Shown here piece after piece: positions 7,077 to 11,611 of a stretch of 11,611 nt of DNA. Position 1 is the first letter of the stretch; every line of letters begins with the position of its first letter. The position numbers and the translations under genes are program-made. The notes under the pieces were generated by a model. That model worked only from the letters and a program-made list of their open reading frames with translations. It searched no databases and was not told the DNA's origin. Source of the stretch: JBCBKZ01 sp039026975 (lineage in GTDB: Bacteria; Bacteroidota; Bacteroidia; J057). The stretch is taken from positions 1 to 11,611 of the forward strand of contig JBCCLI010000197.1 in assembly GCA_039026975.1 (NCBI GenBank), written 5' to 3'.

Positions 7077-8588
7077 ATGGTTCAGATCGTGATCAGTTCA
7101 GTGTTAGTAGCTCTCGCCTTTCTGGTATTTGGTAGGGGGATGGTCAAGAAGTCGAAGGGAAAACGTTTTAATCCACTTCCAGCTTTTGCCCTTCTGCTTG
7201 TAGCCTTAAGTTATCCTTTTCTGTTTGGAGAAGGTACCTTACTAGCTAGGTTGGGGACCATGTTATTAGCGGTGGGGATAGGGATGAGCGTAGATGCCAT
7301 TTATCTAGCTGCTAATAAAGAGAACGCGAAGCTGTTCCTGGTGCCTGGTATCCTGGCCCTCATTATGGCAGGCTTTATTAATGTGATAGGGTACTTTGCT
7401 AATCAGGTGAGTTGCGTATTTACAGACCAACCGGAAAGAGTTACGCTGCTTGTAGAGCTAGGGCCTGATGATGAAATAAATGAAGTAAGATCTATTCTCA
7501 AGAAATATAATGCTGATTATACACCTGCGTTCCCTCAAGTAGACCTAACAGAAAATGAAGATCTGGCCCAGGTTTTTTATGTGCAGGTGGATTCCCTCTT
7601 CCATGAGCCTTTAATGAAAGAGCTGAAGCATGATGTAGAAAATATAGATCATGTAGAGATCAACCACGGAGTTGAGTTATTTAAACCACAACCCATTACT
7701 GCCAACAAAAAGGGGAGTACTTTTCTCGCGAATGATCCTTATTTGGAACAGCAATGGTATGCTACCAGCTTGAGATATAATGAAGCATATGCTTTCTTAA
7801 AAGATAAGAAACCCACCCAAAAAATAAAGTTAGCCATAGTAGATACAGGCGTAGATGGCGTACATGAAGACCTATCAGGTGTTTTTGAGAAAAGTCCTGG
7901 GAATAAGGATAGCCATGGCCATGGGACGCACTGTGCAGGGATAGCAGCCGGAGTTACCAACAACCAACTAGGAATAGGCTCTCTTAACTGGGAAGGAAAG
8001 TTTATCACCCTTACAGGATATCCTGCCTTGGATGCTTCTGGAAGAGGAACTGATAGGACAGTAGCTAATGCCATCATCAATGCAGCTGAAGGAGGCGCAG
8101 ATGTAATTTCTATGTCCCTGGGAGGTTTTCATCCACGTCCGCCCAAGGTTCAGGTAGACGCTATCAAGTACGCACGTAAGCTGGGAGCCATTGTGATAGT
8201 GGCAGCAGGTAACAGTAATGATGATGCGAGAAGATATTCTCCAGCTAATATAGAAGGGGTAATCGTAGTGGCTGCCATGAATGAGAACTTGGATAAAGCC
8301 CCATTCTCCAATGTAAATACTAAGCTTAAGATGCCCATTGCTGCGCCTGGTGTAAACATAATGTCATCATTCCCTGGAGGAGAATATCGTTCCTTCAGTG
8401 GTACCTCTATGGCTACGCCTCTAGTAGCAGGCATAGTAGGTATGATGAAGTCTTTTCAACCTGATCTGACTACTGAGCAGGTCTATAAACTACTAAAAGA
8501 CACGGGGAAGGAAGTAAATGATTCCGGTAAAACAGGAAGAGTAGTTCAGCCAGTAGAAGTCCTTCAGGCAGTCTCTGCTAATCTGTAG
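7077..8588 (+). CDS. Membrane-anchored subtilisin-like serine protease (S8 family)
   Basis: It has 503 residues. The C-terminal two thirds is a complete S8 catalytic domain: Asp256 in KLAIVDTG, His282 in HGTHCAG, oxyanion Asn379 in VAAGNS, and Ser444 in SGTSMATP. All catalytic residues are present, so the enzyme should be active. Residues 1-110 hold about four hydrophobic helices (roughly 3-20, 34-51, 55-78, 85-107) in place of a signal peptide. The loop between helices 1 and 2 is very basic, which suggests an outside N-terminus and places the protease in the periplasm. Residues about 118-205 have the alternating strand-helix pattern of an inhibitor-type propeptide (RVTLLVELG, EVRSILKKY, DHVEINHG), which may be removed on activation. 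The gene follows a terminator and overlaps the convergent gene by 11 bp. The substrate is unknown. Confidence 0.93.
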   Translation: MVQIVISSVLVALAFLVFGRGMVKKSKGKRFNPLPAFALLLVALSYPFLFGEGTLLARLGTMLLAVGIGMSVDAIYLAANKENAKLFLVPGILALIMAGFINVIGYFANQVSCVFTDQPERVTLLVELGPDDEINEVRSILKKYNADYTPAFPQVDLTENEDLAQVFYVQVDSLFHEPLMKELKHDVENIDHVEINHGVELFKPQPITANKKGSTFLANDPYLEQQWYATSLRYNEAYAFLKDKKPTQKIKLAIVDTGVDGVHEDLSGVFEKSPGNKDSHGHGTHCAGIAAGVTNNQLGIGSLNWEGKFITLTGYPALDASGRGTDRTVANAIINAAEGGADVISMSLGGFHPRPPKVQVDAIKYARKLGAIVIVAAGNSNDDARRYSPANIEGVIVVAAMNENLDKAPFSNVNTKLKMPIAAPGVNIMSSFPGGEYRSFSGTSMATPLVAGIVGMMKSFQPDLTTEQVYKLLKDTGKEVNDSGKTGRVVQPVEVLQAVSANL

Positions 8589-9147
8589 AAGCGTCTGCCC
8601 CAATTCTTTTCAAGAATCCTTTCATTCCTGGATATACCTCTGGGTACCCCTTTAGTTTGGTGGTAATGTAAGCGTCATGGGTGGTTAAGTCCCTGATGTA
8701 GAAGTAATACCTAAACTGGGTATACCTATTGGTGAACATCTTGTTGGCAGACTTATACTTGATATAGGAAGGAATCATGGCTTCGCGTTGTGCATGAGAC
8801 ATCTGCTTAGGCATAAGCACCATATCCATGAAGTATTTGTATCCTTTGGCTACCATACCTTCCACTTCCTGTAGCGTGATGAGCTGATAAGTAAAAGGAT
8901 AGCTTTTCAAAGCAATATCATTAATGGTGGTATTCCCGATCTTGGCCTGCTTATTTACGGCTATCACAAACTTTCTTTTTTCTCCTTCCATCGCTTCCTC
9001 GGGATCCAGAAAGTCAAACCTGGGAATCAGGAGCGTCTCTTCAGAAATATCATCAGGTACCCCTTCATAGATTTGTTCCACAGGGGCTTGCCCAGAAAGT
9101 AGATATATAGAAAGTAGGAATATGCAAGTAATGGATAATGACCTCAT
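8578..9147 (-). CDS. Exported protein of unknown function (189 residues)
   Basis: The ATG at 9147 gives a signal peptide (MRSLSITCIFLLSIYLLSGQA) with likely cleavage after GQA near residue 21. The mature protein is mixed alpha/beta without transmembrane segments or obvious catalytic motifs. It has a strand-rich middle (KRKFVIAVNKQ, YQLITLQEVEGM) and an aromatic stretch (TQFRYYFYIRD). I do not recognise a family. It may be a periplasmic or outer-membrane-associated protein. It lies 76 bp downstream of the Smr-domain gene on the same strand, so co-transcription is possible, but a weak promoter-like box is present in the gap. Its last codons overlap the end of the subtilase gene on the other strand. 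Confidence 0.82.
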   Translation of the reverse strand: MRSLSITCIFLLSIYLLSGQAPVEQIYEGVPDDISEETLLIPRFDFLDPEEAMEGEKRKFVIAVNKQAKIGNTTINDIALKSYPFTYQLITLQEVEGMVAKGYKYFMDMVLMPKQMSHAQREAMIPSYIKYKSANKMFTNRYTQFRYYFYIRDLTTHDAYITTKLKGYPEVYPGMKGFLKRIGADASTD

Positions 9148-9159
9148 AAACTTTTTACA

Positions 9160-9167
9160 GAAAGGTA
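9160..9167 (-). promoter_or_regulatory. Possible -7 box before the 189-residue exported protein gene
   Basis: On the minus strand TACCTTTC differs from TAnnTTTG only in the last base and lies 12 bp before the start codon, which is short for a leader. No matching -33 element is seen. Confidence 0.25.
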
Positions 9168-9223
9168 GGAGAATAGGATAAGGATTCTAGTTGAAAAGAA
9201 ATCATGCCCTGACAGCAGTGTAT

Positions 9224-10162
9224 TTACTTCAGGTAAGCAATAGTAGCTCCATTTCCATATTTAGCAGGATCAGCATTCTCAAACCTACTTACCTGCTCCT
9301 CAAATTCTAACATTTTCCTTATTTCTTTTCGGAGAACTCCTTCCCCTACGCCATGGATGAACACTAGAGAAGCACAATGGTCCATGATGGCTTGAGAGAT
9401 AGCTCTTTCGGCATGCTGTAGCTGAATTTTGAGCATCTCCGAGGGAGCCATTTTATGCGGCCTGGAAACTAATTCTTCTATGTGTAGATCTACCTCTTTG
9501 GTTTTCCTGGTAGGTAGGTCCATCTTTTTGAAGCTTACGCCTTCTACTTTAAGGGTCTCTTCTATGATAGAGATCTTTTTCCGTAGGGAGAAATCCCATC
9601 CTTTTTTAGCCACTGGAGAAAGGAATCTGGTAGGGTTCTTTAGGCTGTTTTTATTCCATGGGATTTGTTGAATTTCCAGCTGATGGGGATATCCTGGGCC
9701 TGGTTTAAAGGATAGAAGCTGGAAGTAGAACTCTTTGGTACGCGTAATTTGGTCCAGGCTTAGGGTGCCTAGTAATGTTATCTGCTGAGATTTCAGCAGG
9801 CCATGGGCAGTCCCCTGATGCTTAGACTTCCACTTTATATAGCAGGTGAAAAGGATATCTACTGGTTCAGGATTGAAGAGAGACACTTGATACTGGGTGG
9901 CATCTTCCTCTGGACAAATGATCAGGCTCAGCTCAAATAAATTATGGGCAGAAGACCTACTGACGGTAGACGTATTCTCCTGCTCAGGTTTTTGGTAGTG
10001 TTTCTCCTCTTCCGCTACGGGGATAACCTCAGAAATATGCACTTCTATGGGAAAATCATCTCCCAAGTCTACCTCTACATGATGCTGATCTAACAGACTA
10101 GAAATGACCCCTTCTCCAGATTCATGGAGAAATCGCACGCGTTGACCTACTCTAAATTGCAT
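9224..10162 (-). CDS. Smr-domain protein with DUF2027-type N-terminal region
   Basis: It has 312 residues and no signal peptide, so it is cytoplasmic. Residues 1-50 (QFRVGQRVRFLHESGEGVI, then VEVDLGDDFPIEVH) form a small SH3-like barrel of the kind seen in Bacteroidota DUF2027 proteins. The middle (about 65-200) is a beta-rich domain with LFELSLIICPEE and ITRTKEFYFQLLSF. The C-terminal Smr domain (about 224-312) has VDLH at 224-227, HGVGEG at 270-275 and a closing GATIAYLK. Smr domains nick or cleave DNA or RNA in MutS2 and related proteins; the conserved DxH and HGxGxG residues are kept, so nuclease activity is plausible. There is no MutS ATPase part. It is the first gene of a probable minus-strand unit with the 189-residue protein. 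The Smr call is firm; the biological role is not known. Confidence 0.92.
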   Translation of the reverse strand: MQFRVGQRVRFLHESGEGVISSLLDQHHVEVDLGDDFPIEVHISEVIPVAEEEKHYQKPEQENTSTVSRSSAHNLFELSLIICPEEDATQYQVSLFNPEPVDILFTCYIKWKSKHQGTAHGLLKSQQITLLGTLSLDQITRTKEFYFQLLSFKPGPGYPHQLEIQQIPWNKNSLKNPTRFLSPVAKKGWDFSLRKKISIIEETLKVEGVSFKKMDLPTRKTKEVDLHIEELVSRPHKMAPSEMLKIQLQHAERAISQAIMDHCASLVFIHGVGEGVLRKEIRKMLEFEEQVSRFENADPAKYGNGATIAYLK

Positions 10163-10188
10163 GTAAGAATTTTCAGTTTTTATGAGGA

Positions 10189-10196
10189 CAAATATA
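10189..10196 (-). promoter_or_regulatory. Promoter -7 box for the Smr-domain gene
   Basis: On the minus strand TATATTTG is an exact TAnnTTTG match, 26 bp before the start codon. No clear TTTG appears at -33. The placement in a divergent intergenic region supports the call. Confidence 0.5.
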
Positions 10197-10282
10197 GCAC
10201 AGATTCATGCATTAGGCAGGTCATTTAGTCCATTAGTCAATGAAAGCCATCTGATAAGGTTAAGATCCCTATACTTTCCCTC

Positions 10283-10290
10283 TATTTTTG
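10283..10290 (+). promoter_or_regulatory. Promoter -7 box for the large secreted protein gene
   Basis: TATTTTTG is an exact TAnnTTTG match and is followed by TAACTTAAAA. It lies 82 bp before the start codon at 10373, implying a leader of about 75 bases. No good -33 element is seen. The divergent space 10163-10372 otherwise shows only a near-direct repeat (ATTTAGTC, ATTAGTC at about 10222-10237). Confidence 0.5.
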
Positions 10291-10372
10291 TAACTTAAAA
10301 GGGAAATCAAGGCTATTCTTACTGATCCAAGACCTATGATTGTAGCCCATAGCTAACTCCAGTCTATCCGAT

Positions 10373-11611
10373 ATGAACAAACTTCTACGCCTACTGATAG
10401 GACTTACAGTACTATTTTCCTCCCAGTATGTATGCGCACAGGCCATCATCCAGAAGGAGAAGCTCAAGTATTTCCCACAAAAGAATGAACGCTATCCCTA
10501 TGCAGGCATAGAATACGATAATGAACTTGCCTATGTCATGCATAAGCCGGTTTTACATCTGTCTCCCTCTTCATTTCTAACTATATGGCCACCTGAAAAT
10601 AAATCCAGTAGACATAGACTTATTAGGAAGTATAACCTATTACTGGAAATAGGATGGGAGTGCCTATTTAAAATGGAGTATGAGGAGGAAATTCTCAGTA
10701 TGAATAAGGCAGATACTTTCGCAGTGGTGCTGAGTACCTTCTATGATAGATCAGTCAAGCAGCAGCTAGTCAAGGCAAGGTATGTAGGCCTGGAAAGTGG
10801 GTTGATACAAAAAGAGGAAATTCTCTTTGTAGCGCCGGAGGCAAGATCTGATAATGTCATTCACTTTTCCATGAGTGCAGATTCTTCCCGCTACCTGCTG
10901 TATTACTATGATATGGCTGCCAAGAAGAAGCGCGCCTACATAAACTATGATTTTCTACTTACCAATGAATACCTGGGACATAGGGTACTTAAAACGGATA
11001 TAGTCCCCTTTGCTGTCTTTGATCATAACTTTGAGCGGGTATATGGAGATACCCTGGAGATTAACCTTGAAAGAAGTAAAAGAGCGTACGGCCTGGGCTT
11101 GCAGATAGATATGATGGGAAATGTGTATACCACCATATTTGAAAAGCCTACCCATCTTTCTATAGTACAGTTTAGTGCTAGCAGCAGAGAACAGAAAGAA
11201 CTTACCTACTATGACTTCCCTGATTACTGGAAGGAAAATGACATATACCTCACCCACATGCCTGGAATCATAGGAGAAAATGGGCATGTATACCTAGCTA
11301 TTTCTGATAGAGAAAAGGCAAGAGGGAACTGGCATACGTTTGGATTCAAGGTGTTAGACTTTGATTTCATCAAGGAAGAAGTCAACACCAAGCGGAATGT
11401 TAGAACTAACTCTACCGTCCATATACAGGTCTCCAAAGCCAGAGAAAAGTATGGGCTTAAGCCCGCCAAACGCTTTGATAAGTATATGATTCTTGATATC
11501 AGGATGATGCAGGATCAAAGCATGTGGCTGATTACGCAGAAGGTAGAGGAAGAGAGACTGGTGTCTTCTTTTTCAGGTACGTCGGGATTTCTCCCTAAAA
11601 TGGGAATGCAC
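10373..11611 (+). CDS. N-terminal part of a large secreted protein of unknown function
   Basis: I translated this frame by hand: it is open for 413 codons from ATG 10373 to the right edge with no stop, so the gene continues outside the window. It starts with a clear signal peptide (MNKLLRLLIGLTVLFSS, cleavage near CAQA at about residue 24). The mature part repeats a strand-rich pattern with aromatic residues (RYLLYYYDM, GNVYTTIFEKP, GHVYLAISDRE, SMWLITQKVEEE). Segments where a small residue, then V or M, Y or W, and a hydrophobic run recur every 60-100 residues could be blades of a beta-propeller; this is inference. There is no cysteine-rich, peptidase or sugar-binding motif that I recognise. 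Codon use is like that of its neighbours. An exact promoter-like box lies upstream. Location is likely periplasmic, outer membrane or extracellular. Confidence 0.88.
   Translation, partial: MNKLLRLLIGLTVLFSSQYVCAQAIIQKEKLKYFPQKNERYPYAGIEYDNELAYVMHKPVLHLSPSSFLTIWPPENKSSRHRLIRKYNLLLEIGWECLFKMEYEEEILSMNKADTFAVVLSTFYDRSVKQQLVKARYVGLESGLIQKEEILFVAPEARSDNVIHFSMSADSSRYLLYYYDMAAKKKRAYINYDFLLTNEYLGHRVLKTDIVPFAVFDHNFERVYGDTLEINLERSKRAYGLGLQIDMMGNVYTTIFEKPTHLSIVQFSASSREQKELTYYDFPDYWKENDIYLTHMPGIIGENGHVYLAISDREKARGNWHTFGFKVLDFDFIKEEVNTKRNVRTNSTVHIQVSKAREKYGLKPAKRFDKYMILDIRMMQDQSMWLITQKVEEERLVSSFSGTSGFLPKMGMH

Noticed and set aside
10955..11469. Minus-strand open frames inside the right-edge gene
   Set aside because: They are antisense shadows of the long plus-strand frame from 10373, which has a signal peptide and no stops.

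Overview
The window looks like a chromosomal segment from a member of the Bacteroidota, most likely a Cytophagales-type organism. The evidence is a Bacteroidota-style SMC, an Smr protein with a DUF2027-like N-terminal part, YceI-family secreted proteins, promoter-like TAnnTTTG motifs, and little Shine-Dalgarno sequence before the genes. The lineage is inferred from these features and was not checked by any search. I see no mobile element, tRNA, rRNA or CRISPR array.

Layout. The left edge (1-129) is the C-terminal tail of a gene ending in four HTDTS-like pentapeptides. After a gene-free stretch come two plus-strand genes for exported YceI-like proteins: a two-domain one (428-1858) and a single-domain one (2144-2689), separated by four tandem 20-bp repeats. 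They converge on smc (2763-6326, minus strand), with a hairpin between that could terminate both directions. Divergent from smc is a plus-strand run: a small one-helix membrane protein with a probable TTG start (6394-6735), a 72-residue protein (6792-7010), a stem-loop terminator (7025-7054), and a membrane-anchored subtilase with four N-terminal helices (7077-8588). The subtilase gene overlaps tail to tail by 11 bp with a minus-strand exported protein of unknown function (8578-9147), which lies downstream of an Smr-domain gene (9224-10162). Across a 210-bp divergent intergenic region with a promoter-like box on each side, a large secreted protein gene starts at 10373 and runs off the right edge.

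How the genes relate. Most are core or lineage-specific envelope genes. SMC serves chromosome organisation and the Smr protein probably acts on nucleic acid. The YceI pair, the subtilase, the 189-residue protein and the right-edge protein all act at or beyond the inner membrane. I see no clear multi-gene defence, biosynthetic or transfer system. The points most worth a second look are the membrane-subtilase architecture, the YceI pair with its thioredoxin-like N-terminal region, the missing Q-loop glutamine in SMC, the two small repeat arrays, and the TTG-started small membrane protein beside smc.
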